Positions 1 through 7,553 of a stretch of 35,416 bases of DNA are shown in pieces. Source of the stretch: Solirubrobacterales bacterium (GTDB lineage: Bacteria; Actinomycetota; Thermoleophilia; Solirubrobacterales; Solirubrobacteraceae); contig DAHUYL010000084.1 of assembly GCA_027315255.1 (NCBI GenBank), forward strand, positions 1 to 35,416, given 5' to 3'. The translations under genes were made by a program, and so were the position numbers. The notes beneath the pieces are model-generated. The model was given only the letters and a program-made list of their open reading frames with translations. It had not been told where the DNA came from and ran no database searches. Each line of letters starts with the position of its first letter. Positions within the stretch are counted from its first letter, which is position 1.

Positions 1-103
1 CGTCGCCGTTGGCGGCGAGGTCGACGCCCATTCCCTGCTGGCGCAACCCCTCCCGGAGCAGCTCCGCGAGCTTCGCCTCGTCCTCTACGACAAGGACACG
101 CAC
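1..103 (-). CDS. Response regulator, N-terminal fragment (cut by window edge)
   Basis: From a GTG at 103 the minus strand reads VRVLVVEDEAKLAELLREGL and continues to the window edge. This is the classic start of a CheY-like receiver domain: a hydrophobic beta strand, the acidic V-E-D-E pocket that coordinates Mg2+ near the phospho-acceptor Asp, then helix alpha-1. The phospho-acceptor and the output domain lie outside the window, so the subfamily cannot be decided, although the sequence looks like OmpR-type receivers. It starts 20 bp after the hpnH stop on the same strand, so it may be the last gene of the hopanoid operon or simply follow it. The GTG was chosen because it begins directly at the first receiver beta strand. 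Confidence 0.8.
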   Translation of the reverse strand, partial: MRVLVVEDEAKLAELLREGLRQQGMGVDLAANGD

Positions 104-122
104 CCCGTTAGTGTGGCGCGCA

Positions 123-1127
123 TCAGCCTTGCGTGATCGCGCGCACCGCCTGGCGCAGCGAGCGCGTCGTCTGGAGCACCGCCGTCGGCTCGTAGCCGCA
201 GTGCGCCATGCAGTTCTCGCAGCGCGGGTCGCGGCCGCGCCCGTAGGCGTCCCAGTCGGTCGTCTCGAGCAGCTCCTTGTAGGTGCTCGCGTAGCCGTCG
301 GCCATCAGGTAGCACGGGCGCTGCCAGCCGTACAGCGAGTAGCTCGGGATCCCCCACGCCGTGCAGCCGAAGTCGGCCTTGCCCTCGAGGAAGTCGAGGA
401 ACAGCGGCGAGTGGTTGAGCCGCCAGCGCTTCCGCCGGCCGTCGGCGAAGGCGGCGCGGAACAGCTCGTGGGTCTGGCGGACGCCGAGGAAGTGCTCCTG
501 GTCGGGCGCCTTCTCGTACGCGTACGCCGGCGAGATCATCATCTGGTCGACGCCGAGCTCGTCGTTGAGGAAGTCGAGCACCTGGCGCACGGTGTCGGGC
601 GAGTCGTGCGTGAAGAAGGTCGTGTTGGTCGTCACGCGGAAGCCGCGCTCCTTCGCAACGCGCACCGCCGCGACCGCCTTGTCGAACACACCGTCACGGC
701 ACACCGACTCGTCGTGGCGCTCGCGCAGCCCGTCGATGTGAACCGCCCAGGCGAAGTACGGCGAGGGCTTGAACCTGTCGAGCTTGCGCTCCATCAGGAT
801 CGCGTTCGTGCACAGGTAGACGAACCGCTTGCGCGCGATCAGCTCGCGCACGATCACGTCGATCTCCGGGTGGATCAGCGGCTCGCCGCCGGCGATCGAG
901 ACCATCGGCGCGCCGCACTCCTCGATCGCCGCGACCGCCTGCTCGACCGGCATCCGCCGCTTCAGGACGTGGTCGGGCTGCTGGATCTTGCCGCAGCCGG
1001 CGCACTCGAGGTTGCACTGGAACAGCGGCTCGAGCTCGACCAGCAGCGGGAACTTCTCGCGCCTGTGCAGCCGCTGGCTGATCAGGTAGGAGGCCATCCG
1101 CGCGGACTGTCTCAACGGAACCGGCAT
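123..1127 (-). CDS. hpnH: HpnH, radical SAM adenosylhopane synthase
   Basis: This 334-residue radical SAM protein is predicted to join the 5'-deoxyadenosyl radical from S-adenosylmethionine to diploptene/hopene, giving adenosylhopane, the first step of side-chain extension in bacteriohopanepolyols. The N-terminus (MPVPLRQ, then LEPLFQCNLECAGCGKI at about 32-48) is the HpnH signature. The [4Fe-4S] cysteines are C38, C42 and C45 in a CxxxCxxC motif. Several further Cys near the C-terminus (CENCMAHCG) resemble the SPASM-like tail of the family. The ATG at 1127 lies 4 bp after the hpnG-ispH stop, and a strong GGAGGTGAG sits inside the end of that upstream gene, so translation is probably coupled. 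Length and motifs are normal for the family. Confidence 0.95.
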   Translation of the reverse strand: MPVPLRQSARMASYLISQRLHRREKFPLLVELEPLFQCNLECAGCGKIQQPDHVLKRRMPVEQAVAAIEECGAPMVSIAGGEPLIHPEIDVIVRELIARKRFVYLCTNAILMERKLDRFKPSPYFAWAVHIDGLRERHDESVCRDGVFDKAVAAVRVAKERGFRVTTNTTFFTHDSPDTVRQVLDFLNDELGVDQMMISPAYAYEKAPDQEHFLGVRQTHELFRAAFADGRRKRWRLNHSPLFLDFLEGKADFGCTAWGIPSYSLYGWQRPCYLMADGYASTYKELLETTDWDAYGRGRDPRCENCMAHCGYEPTAVLQTTRSLRQAVRAITQG

Positions 1128-1131
1128 TCGC

Positions 1132-2622
1132 TCATCTCACCTCCGGGGGGAGCTTGAAGTGGACGTCCTCGCGCGCGACGGTCCGCTCCTCGAGCGTGAC
1201 CCCACCGAGGCCGTCGATCGCGCGCACGACGCTCTCGACGAGCTCCTCCGGGGCGGAAGCTCCGGCGGTCAGGCCCACCCGGTGGCGGCCGATCAGCAGC
1301 CCAGGCGGGATCGAGCAGCCGTCCTCGATCAACGCAGCGGGCACCCCGGCACGCTCCGCGACCTCGACCAGCCTGCGTGAGTTCGACGAGTTCGAGGAGC
1401 CGACGACGAGCACGACGTCGCACTCGGCGGCGAGCGAGCGCACGGCGTCCTGGCGGTTCTGCGTCGCGTAGCAGATGTCGCTCGAGGCGGGACCGGCGAG
1501 CGCCGGGAAGCGCTCGCGCAGGGCGTCGACGACGCCCGCCGTCTCGTCGATCGCGAGCGTCGTCTGCGTCAGGTACGCGACCCGCTCGGGATCGGAGACC
1601 TCGAGCCCGTCCACCTCCTCGGCGGACGCGATCACGTGGGTCCGCTGCGGCGCCTCGCCGAACGTGCCCTCGACCTCCTCGTGGCCCTCGTGGCCGACGA
1701 GCACGATGTCGAAGCCCGACTTCGCGAACCGCCGCGCCTCGGCGTGGACCTTGGCGACCAGCGGGCAGGTCGCGTCGATCACGTCGAGCCCCCGGCGCTG
1801 CGCCGCGGCACGGACCTCGGGCGAGACGCCGTGCGCCGAGAAGATCGCGGTCGCGCCGTACGGCACCTCGTCGATCTCCTCGACGAAGATCGCCCCGCGC
1901 TCCTCGAGCTCGGCGACCACGTGCGAGTTGTGGACGATCTGCTTGCGCACGTAGATCGGCGCGCCGCGAGCCTCGAGCGCGCGCTCGACGATGTCGACCG
2001 CCCGCACGACGCCGGCGCACGACGCGCGCGGAGCGGCGAGCAGCACCTCGCGCGGACCGAGCGCGCGTGACCAGTCCTCGGCCAGCTCGCAGGCGCGGCG
2101 CAGCGTCCGGTACGCCACGGCGGCGCCGGCGAGCGTGCGCAGCGGGCGGTGAAGCTCCTGGCGGTGGGTGTCGAGCACGACGCGCAGCGTCACGAGCGGT
2201 TGCGCGGGCGTCGTCGGCGCAAGCCAGGCCGACTCCATGTCGACGGCCAGCGCGCCGCTGCGCTGGAGCTGGCGCCGCCGCTCGCGTACGACGAGCCGCT
2301 GGCTCGAGGCGATCGGGCCGACGCGAACGCGCAGCCCGCCGCGCCGCAGCACGCCGGCCAGCACCGACGGATCAGGGCACGGCGTCGTCCCGGTCGGCCC
2401 GCGCAGCTCGCTCGCGAGCACGACGTCGCCCGGCGCGAGCTCGTGGTGCAGGGCGCCGCAGAAGCCGGCGATCAGGACCGCGCCGCCGCCCTCGGCGAGA
2501 TGCGCGCTGCGCGCCGCCCGGCGCGGCCCCATCCCGATCTGGTGGACCTCCGCCCACGGGGCGCCGGCGCGCACGGCGCGCGCCTCGACCGACAGCGGTG
2601 CGAGCACGGTCAGCGTGCTCAT
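1132..2622 (-). CDS. HpnG-IspH fusion: hopanoid phosphorylase plus HMBPP reductase
   Basis: This single 496-residue frame joins two enzymes. Residues 1-187 are a nucleoside phosphorylase/MTAN-like domain with the typical VDMESA motif (about 127-132). They match hopanoid-associated HpnG, which removes adenine from adenosylhopane. Residues about 189-496 are a complete IspH (LytB) domain, which reduces HMBPP to IPP and DMAPP. The three iron-sulfur cysteines are present at C202 (PRASCAGV), C286 (DATCPLV) and C384 (DICYATQNRQ), with the catalytic HxEVEGT segment at 314-320 and the substrate-binding SSNSSNS loop near 409-415. No stop or plausible internal start with a ribosome site separates the halves. 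The ATG at 2622 overlaps the hpnE stop in an ATGA. The fusion is seen directly; coupling of precursor supply to hopanoid tailoring is inference. Confidence 0.9.
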   Translation of the reverse strand: MSTLTVLAPLSVEARAVRAGAPWAEVHQIGMGPRRAARSAHLAEGGGAVLIAGFCGALHHELAPGDVVLASELRGPTGTTPCPDPSVLAGVLRRGGLRVRVGPIASSQRLVVRERRRQLQRSGALAVDMESAWLAPTTPAQPLVTLRVVLDTHRQELHRPLRTLAGAAVAYRTLRRACELAEDWSRALGPREVLLAAPRASCAGVVRAVDIVERALEARGAPIYVRKQIVHNSHVVAELEERGAIFVEEIDEVPYGATAIFSAHGVSPEVRAAAQRRGLDVIDATCPLVAKVHAEARRFAKSGFDIVLVGHEGHEEVEGTFGEAPQRTHVIASAEEVDGLEVSDPERVAYLTQTTLAIDETAGVVDALRERFPALAGPASSDICYATQNRQDAVRSLAAECDVVLVVGSSNSSNSRRLVEVAERAGVPAALIEDGCSIPPGLLIGRHRVGLTAGASAPEELVESVVRAIDGLGGVTLEERTVAREDVHFKLPPEVR

Positions 2623-3983
2623 GCCGCGATCACCGCCGCGCTCGCCGCACCGGCCGGGACAGCTGCCGCCAGCGCGGCAAGTGCCTCCCGCGCCGCCGTC
2701 CGGCCGCTGCGCACCGCGCCCTCCATCGTCGCCGGCCATCCCGTCGCCGTCCATGCGCCCGCGATCACGAGCCCGGGAATCGCCGTCCGCGAGCCGGGCC
2801 GCAGTGCGCGCGCCCCCGGGGCCGCCCGGAACGTGGCCGCGTGCTCGCGGGTCACGAAGAAGTGCTCGACGGCCGCCTCGCGCGCCGCCGGGAACAGCTC
2901 GGCGAGCGCCGGCAGGAAGCGCGACCTCAGGTCCTCGACGGTCATCTCGAGCTCCGCCTCGGCGGCCGACAGCGACACCGCCAGGTACTGGCCGCGCTGG
3001 AGCCCTGCGCCCTGCGTCCGGTCGAACACCCACTGGACCGGCGATCGCACTCCGGCCGCGAACGGATACGACATCACGTGGCGGTCGTAGACGACGTGCA
3101 GGTTGACGATCGGCGAGGTGCCGAGCTGCGCGAGCCGTGCGAGGTCGACTCCGGCGCCGGGCGGCAGCAGTCGCGAGGCGCGGTCGTGCGGGACCGCCAG
3201 CACGACCGCGTCGACGTTCAGTGACGGGCACCCGTTGACGTCCACGCGGAAGCCGCCATCGTGGGGCACGATTGCGGTGGCCGCGCGGCGCAGGCGAACG
3301 TCGACGCCCTGGCCGGAGAGCGCGCGCCGTGCCGCCAGGTCGTGGATCTGCCCGAGCGGCACGTGCGCGTAGCCGACGTCGCCGGCGCTCGGATCGTTCA
3401 GCAGCCCCTGCTGGAACACGTACGCGGCCTGCGCGAGCGACGCGTCGCCGGCGCGCAGGTTGAGCGTCGGCCGTCCGATCAGCTCCCACATCGAGTCGAT
3501 CGCCTCGGCGCGCTGATCGTGCTCGGCCAGCCAGTCGCCGAACGAGCGCGCGTCCGCTGCGGGATCGTCGGAGTCGACCGAGCCCAGCCGGCGCATCGCG
3601 AGGGCGAGCGACAGCCGCTCCCGGGCGCCGAGGAAGCGATACCGCGCGAGCGCTCCCGCGAGGTGCAGCGGCGCCGGCAGGCCGCTGCGCCGCAGCCACG
3701 CCACCCGTCCGCCGGGCGCGACCACGGGGATCGAAAGTCGCTGCTGCACCGTCACGAGCCCGGTCGCGTCGATCTGCTCGAGCAGCTCCCGGTAGGCCGT
3801 GCAGCAGCGCAGGAACACGTGCTGGCCGTTGTCGACCACGAGCCCGTCGCGCGTGAACGAGTACGCCGCCCCGCCGAGCCGGCCGCGCGCTTCGAGCACG
3901 GTCACGGCCGCCCCGCCGCGCGCGCCGTCGAGCGCCGCCGCGATTCCGGCGAGCCCGCCGCCGACGACCGCGATCCGCTTCAC
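2619..3983 (-). CDS. hpnE: HpnE, squalene-forming FAD-dependent oxidoreductase
   Basis: This 454-residue flavoprotein belongs to the phytoene-desaturase-like HpnE family, which with HpnC and HpnD converts farnesyl diphosphate to squalene by reducing hydroxysqualene. A Rossmann FAD-binding motif (VVGGGLAGIAAA) begins at residue 6 and is followed by the second-strand EARGRLGGAAYS and the family-typical DNGQHVFL. The C-terminal FAD motif GLVIAGAWTATGWPATMEGA is also intact. Translation starts at GTG 3983, whose GTGA overlaps the hpnD stop by 4 bp. The gene ends in the ATGA shared with hpnG-ispH. A longer open frame extends upstream to 4799 but is antisense-like read-through over hpnD and was not used. 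Confidence 0.93.
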   Translation of the reverse strand: MKRIAVVGGGLAGIAAALDGARGGAAVTVLEARGRLGGAAYSFTRDGLVVDNGQHVFLRCCTAYRELLEQIDATGLVTVQQRLSIPVVAPGGRVAWLRRSGLPAPLHLAGALARYRFLGARERLSLALAMRRLGSVDSDDPAADARSFGDWLAEHDQRAEAIDSMWELIGRPTLNLRAGDASLAQAAYVFQQGLLNDPSAGDVGYAHVPLGQIHDLAARRALSGQGVDVRLRRAATAIVPHDGGFRVDVNGCPSLNVDAVVLAVPHDRASRLLPPGAGVDLARLAQLGTSPIVNLHVVYDRHVMSYPFAAGVRSPVQWVFDRTQGAGLQRGQYLAVSLSAAEAELEMTVEDLRSRFLPALAELFPAAREAAVEHFFVTREHAATFRAAPGARALRPGSRTAIPGLVIAGAWTATGWPATMEGAVRSGRTAAREALAALAAAVPAGAASAAVIAA

Positions 3984-4840
3984 GACCTCACCCCCGCGAG
4001 CGAGCGCGCCGCAAGCCACGCCTTCTCCCAGACGGGCAGCGAGATCCGCCGGCGGAGGATCTCGTCGGGCTCGAGCGCGATCCGGTCGAGGATCCGCCGG
4101 TAGATCCCGGTCATCGCGAGTACGCACGAGGCGCTGCGTGCATCGAGCACGTCGACGAGCGCAAGCCCGCGATCGAACCACTCGCGCGCCCGTGCAGCCT
4201 CGAATCTGATCAGCTCGCAGCTTGCCTCCGGCGGCGCCGCGCAGCCGAACCGGCGCAGATCCTCGGCCGGCAGATACACGCGTCCGTTCGCGTAGTCCTC
4301 GCGGACGTCGCGCAGGATGTTCGTCAGCTGCATCGCCACGCCGAGGTCGTCGGCGAGCGACTGGTGGTCGCCTGAGTGGCCGTCCGAGAAGATCGCCAGG
4401 CACAGGCGGCCGATCGAGCCCGCCACGTCGCGGCAGTAGACGACGAGCTCGTCGAACGTCTCGTAGCTCGTCTCGCGCACGTCGAGCTCGACGCCGTCGA
4501 TCAGCAGCTCGAGCGCGTCGAGCGGCAGCCCGAAGCGGTCGCGGGCGTGACCGAGCGCGATCATCACCGGGTCGGCGATGGGGTGGGAACGATCGTTCCC
4601 GCTGCTCAGCGAGGCGAGCATCGCGCGCTCGCCGTCGAGCCGCGCGAGCTTGCCCGCCGGCTCGCCGTCGCGGTCGCCGATGTCGTCGACGCGCCGCGCG
4701 AACGCGTACACGGCGCTCATCGCCTGTCGCTTGTCGCGCGGCAGCAGCCGGATCCCGTAGTAGAAGTTGGCCGCCTCGCGCCGCGTGATGTCCTCGCACG
4801 CGCGGTAGGCGAGCTCGACCTCGACCGCCGGGACCGTCAT
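3980..4840 (-). CDS. hpnD: HpnD, presqualene diphosphate synthase
   Basis: This 286-residue protein of the trans-isoprenyl diphosphate (squalene/phytoene) synthase family should condense two farnesyl diphosphates to presqualene diphosphate. The first Asp-rich motif is DDIGD (52-56) and the second is DVRED (178-182), followed by the HpnD-typical YANGRVYLP. These Asp residues bind the Mg2+-diphosphate. The N-terminal segment ANFYYGIRLLPRDKR is also characteristic of the family. The ATG at 4840 shares an ATGA with the hpnC stop, and the stop overlaps the hpnE GTG, so the three squalene genes are translationally chained. The longer open frame to 5290 runs back over hpnC and is not a real extension. 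Confidence 0.94.
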   Translation of the reverse strand: MTVPAVEVELAYRACEDITRREAANFYYGIRLLPRDKRQAMSAVYAFARRVDDIGDRDGEPAGKLARLDGERAMLASLSSGNDRSHPIADPVMIALGHARDRFGLPLDALELLIDGVELDVRETSYETFDELVVYCRDVAGSIGRLCLAIFSDGHSGDHQSLADDLGVAMQLTNILRDVREDYANGRVYLPAEDLRRFGCAAPPEASCELIRFEAARAREWFDRGLALVDVLDARSASCVLAMTGIYRRILDRIALEPDEILRRRISLPVWEKAWLAARSLAGVRS

Positions 4841-5610
4841 CGTCCGCTCACCGCTCTCGCGAGCTCGCGTGCCGGCCGCGCAGGCCGGCCCTCGACCACG
4901 TTCAGCGCCGCGCGGCCTCCGGCAAGGAAAGCCGCGACCGCGATTCGCGCCCGGCCGCGGAGCGTCCGGATCAGCGGCGCGCCCTGCGCGAACAGCGCCC
5001 GCGCCCCGCGCACGGCGTCGAACTCGCCGATGTAGACGCGCCCACGCGCCCGGTCCTCGTCGACGTCCTGGAGGTGCTCGACGATCTGGAGCGCGGCGCA
5101 GATCTTGTCCGACAAGGCGATCCGTTCCGGCGTCGCCGCGCCGAACACGTGCAGCACGAGCTCGCCGACGGGCGCCGCCGACAGCCGGCAGTAGTCGAGC
5201 AGCTGCTCGAGCGTGTCGTAGCGGGTCACGACCTGGTCGCGCCGGTTTGCCTCGATCAGCCGCACGAGCGGCTCGCGCGGGAGCCGGCACGCTCGAGCCG
5301 TGGCCGCGAGCGCGACCATCACCGGGTGCTGCGGGCGGTCGAGCTCGCGCTCGATCCGGTCGAGCAGTGCCGGCCGGTCGCCCGGCACCTCGTCGCCGAC
5401 GTCGTCCACCAGCCGCGCGAACCCGTAGATCGCGAGCAGGTGCCGGCGGGTGCGCGCGCCGAGCAGCCGCAGTGCGACCGGGAAGTTCTCGTCCCGGGCC
5501 TGGACGAGGATCGCTTCGGGTGACGGCAGGGACGCGCCGTGCCGTGGCAGTGGCTCACAGGCCACTGCCACGGGGGAACCGCCCTTCGAAACGGTTGCCC
5601 GTGCGCTCAC
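4837..5610 (-). CDS. hpnC: HpnC, squalene synthase partner (hydroxysqualene synthase)
   Basis: This second squalene/phytoene-synthase-fold protein (257 residues) is adjacent to HpnD. In the HpnCDE pathway HpnC converts presqualene diphosphate to hydroxysqualene. The segment ENFPVALRLL near residue 41, the first Asp motif LVDDVGDE (D69, D70, D73) and the second LQDVDEDRARGRVYI near residue 190 identify it. I chose GTG 5610 because its GTGA overlaps the cyclase stop by 4 bp, exactly as at the next junctions. A GTG 9 bp upstream (5619) is the alternative. The first 20 residues are poorly conserved, so the start is uncertain by a few codons. Confidence 0.92.
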   Translation of the reverse strand: MSARATVSKGGSPVAVACEPLPRHGASLPSPEAILVQARDENFPVALRLLGARTRRHLLAIYGFARLVDDVGDEVPGDRPALLDRIERELDRPQHPVMVALAATARACRLPREPLVRLIEANRRDQVVTRYDTLEQLLDYCRLSAAPVGELVLHVFGAATPERIALSDKICAALQIVEHLQDVDEDRARGRVYIGEFDAVRGARALFAQGAPLIRTLRGRARIAVAAFLAGGRAALNVVEGRPARPARELARAVSGR

Positions 5611-7475
5611 TCCGAGCACCTGCCCAGCGCCATGATCGGAAACACCAACCGGTACAGGTGGTAGTTGATGTAGAAGTCGGATGGGAAGCCGGTGCCGGTG
5701 AACTCGGGCTCGTCCCAGCCGCCGTCCGGCCGTTGAGCGTCGAGCAGCCAGCGTACGCCACCGTCGAGCGCCGGCGATCGCTCACCGGCCGCGTGCAGTG
5801 CGAGCAGCGCCCACGCCGTCTGAGAAGCGGTGCTCTCTCCCCGCCCGCTCCAGGCCGGGTCGTCGTAGGAGCGGCAATCCTCGCCCCAGCCTCCGTCGGG
5901 GTTCTGGTGACGCTCGAGCCAGCGGACAGCGCGGCGGACCCGCTCGTCGTGGGCGGGGATTCCGGCAGCGATCAGCGCCGGCACGGCCGCGCCGGTGCCG
6001 TACACGTAGTTGACGCCCCAGCGACCGAACCACGAGCCGTCCGCCTCCTGCGCCTCGAGCAGCCACTCGATGCCGCGGCGGGCGGGCTGCTCGCGGGCGC
6101 GTCCGAGCACCGCGAGCATCTCGATCGCGTGCGCGGTCACGTCGGCGCTGGGCGGATCGATCACCTCGCCGAAGTCGCAGAACGGCACTTCGCGGATCAG
6201 CGAGCGGCAGTTGTCGGCGTCGAACGCACCCCAGCCGCCGTCGCGGCTCTGCATTCCGACGGCCCATGCCGCGCCGCGCTCGATCGCGGTGCGCAGCCGG
6301 TCTGCGTCGGGATGCTCGACGCGCTTCAGCGCGAGCACGACCTCGGCGGTGTCGTCGACGTCGGGGTAGTTCGCGTTGGCGAACTCGAACGCCCAGCCGC
6401 CCGGCTCCAGCTGCGGGCGCCTGATCGCCCAGTCGCCGCGGGCGAGGATCTGCTGGTCGAGGAGCCAGTCGGCCGACTGGAGGATCGAGGGATGGTCGCC
6501 GGGAACGCCCGCGTCGGTCAGCGCGACGAGCGCCAGCGCCGTGTCCCAGACCGGCGACTGGCAGGCCTCGAGCCGGCGCACGCCGCTCTCCTGCACCGCG
6601 AACGATTCGAGCCCGTCGAGCCCGCGCCGCATCACCGGATGGTCGAGGCCGTAGCCCCGCAGGTGCAGCGCGATCAGCGAGTACACCCATGGCGGTTGGA
6701 TCCCGCCCCACGACCCGTCGGCCTCCTGGCGGTCGACGATCCAGCGCTCCGCGCGCGCCAGCGAAAGCTCGCGCAGCGGGCGGATCGGACGGCGTTCGTA
6801 CAGGCGAAGCACGTGGTCGAGCGCGACCAGCGCGTGCCCGACCGGGGTCGAGCCCCTCGGTCGCGAGAAGCTGCGCGGCCCGTGCAGCTCGTCGAGCGAG
6901 AACGGCAGCGGTCGCTGCGGGCGATACGCGAGCACGACCGCGATCGCGACGACCGTCTGGCGCGCCCAGCAGGCGAAGTCGTAGGGGTTGAGCGGGGCCC
7001 ATGGCGGCAGCAGCATCAGCTCCGGCAGCACCGCGGGCACCTGGTCCCACGGCCACGCGCCGAACAGCGCCAGCCAGATGTGGGTGAACACGCGCGCCTG
7101 TTCGATCCCGCCGTGCTCGCGAGCGAACGCGCTCGCCGCGCGCATGTGCTCCGCGGTCGGCTGATCGCCCGCGAGCCGCAGCGCGACGTACGCCTCGATC
7201 GTCGTCGACAGCTCGCCGGGGCCGCCGGCGAAGTTGCTCCACGAGCCATCGGGGTTCTGCTGAGAGCGGATCCAGCGCGCGGCCCGCTCCGTCAGGCCCG
7301 GCTCGCGGATCCCGAGGAACTCCCTGAGCAGCAGGTCCTCGGCGTCCATCGTCACGTTCGTCTGGAGCTCGCCCTTCCACCAGCCGTCGGGATGCTGGAG
7401 CGAGAGAAGATGCTCGCACGCCCGGTTCAGCGCACTCTGAAGCCCCGATTCGACCTCCTGGACCGAGCTCGACAC
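5607..7475 (-). CDS. shc: Squalene-hopene cyclase
   Basis: This 622-residue class II triterpene cyclase should cyclise squalene to hopene/hopanol at the inner face of the membrane. The catalytic DVDDTA motif is present, with D372, D374 and D375 corresponding to the protonating Asp cluster of bacterial cyclases. Several QW-type repeats (for example QNPDGSW near 73, QEADGSWGG near 250, QNPDGGWGED and QRPDGGWDE near the C-terminus) stack the alpha/alpha barrel. The C-terminal segment FPSDFYINYHLYR is typical. Length is normal for the family. It is the first gene of the operon. The GTG at 7475 is preceded by only a weak purine-rich site (CAGGTG), and the promoter should lie in the 78-bp divergent gap to ppc. 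Confidence 0.96.
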   Translation of the reverse strand: MSSSVQEVESGLQSALNRACEHLLSLQHPDGWWKGELQTNVTMDAEDLLLREFLGIREPGLTERAARWIRSQQNPDGSWSNFAGGPGELSTTIEAYVALRLAGDQPTAEHMRAASAFAREHGGIEQARVFTHIWLALFGAWPWDQVPAVLPELMLLPPWAPLNPYDFACWARQTVVAIAVVLAYRPQRPLPFSLDELHGPRSFSRPRGSTPVGHALVALDHVLRLYERRPIRPLRELSLARAERWIVDRQEADGSWGGIQPPWVYSLIALHLRGYGLDHPVMRRGLDGLESFAVQESGVRRLEACQSPVWDTALALVALTDAGVPGDHPSILQSADWLLDQQILARGDWAIRRPQLEPGGWAFEFANANYPDVDDTAEVVLALKRVEHPDADRLRTAIERGAAWAVGMQSRDGGWGAFDADNCRSLIREVPFCDFGEVIDPPSADVTAHAIEMLAVLGRAREQPARRGIEWLLEAQEADGSWFGRWGVNYVYGTGAAVPALIAAGIPAHDERVRRAVRWLERHQNPDGGWGEDCRSYDDPAWSGRGESTASQTAWALLALHAAGERSPALDGGVRWLLDAQRPDGGWDEPEFTGTGFPSDFYINYHLYRLVFPIMALGRCSE

Positions 7476-7553
7476 ACCTGAGTGTTAGCGGTCTCGACAT
7501 TAGAGGACGATGAGAGACGGTCGCGGATCAGGGCATGATGCAATGCGCGGTCG
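7476..7553. promoter_or_regulatory. Divergent intergenic region between shc operon and ppc
   Basis: This 78-bp gap separates two genes that diverge, so it must hold the promoter of the hopanoid operon on the minus strand and probably that of PEP carboxylase on the plus strand. I see no clear -35/-10 pair or palindrome and only weak ribosome-binding sites on either side. The assignment rests on gene arrangement alone. Confidence 0.5.

Noticed and set aside
1377-3224. 615-codon open frame on the plus strand opposite hpnG-ispH and hpnE
   Set aside because: Arg/Pro-rich shadow; the minus strand has conserved enzymes with catalytic residues.
4869-7481. 870-codon open frame on the plus strand opposite hpnC and shc
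   Set aside because: Low-complexity Arg/Ala product without motifs; the opposite strand encodes clear cyclase and HpnC sequences.
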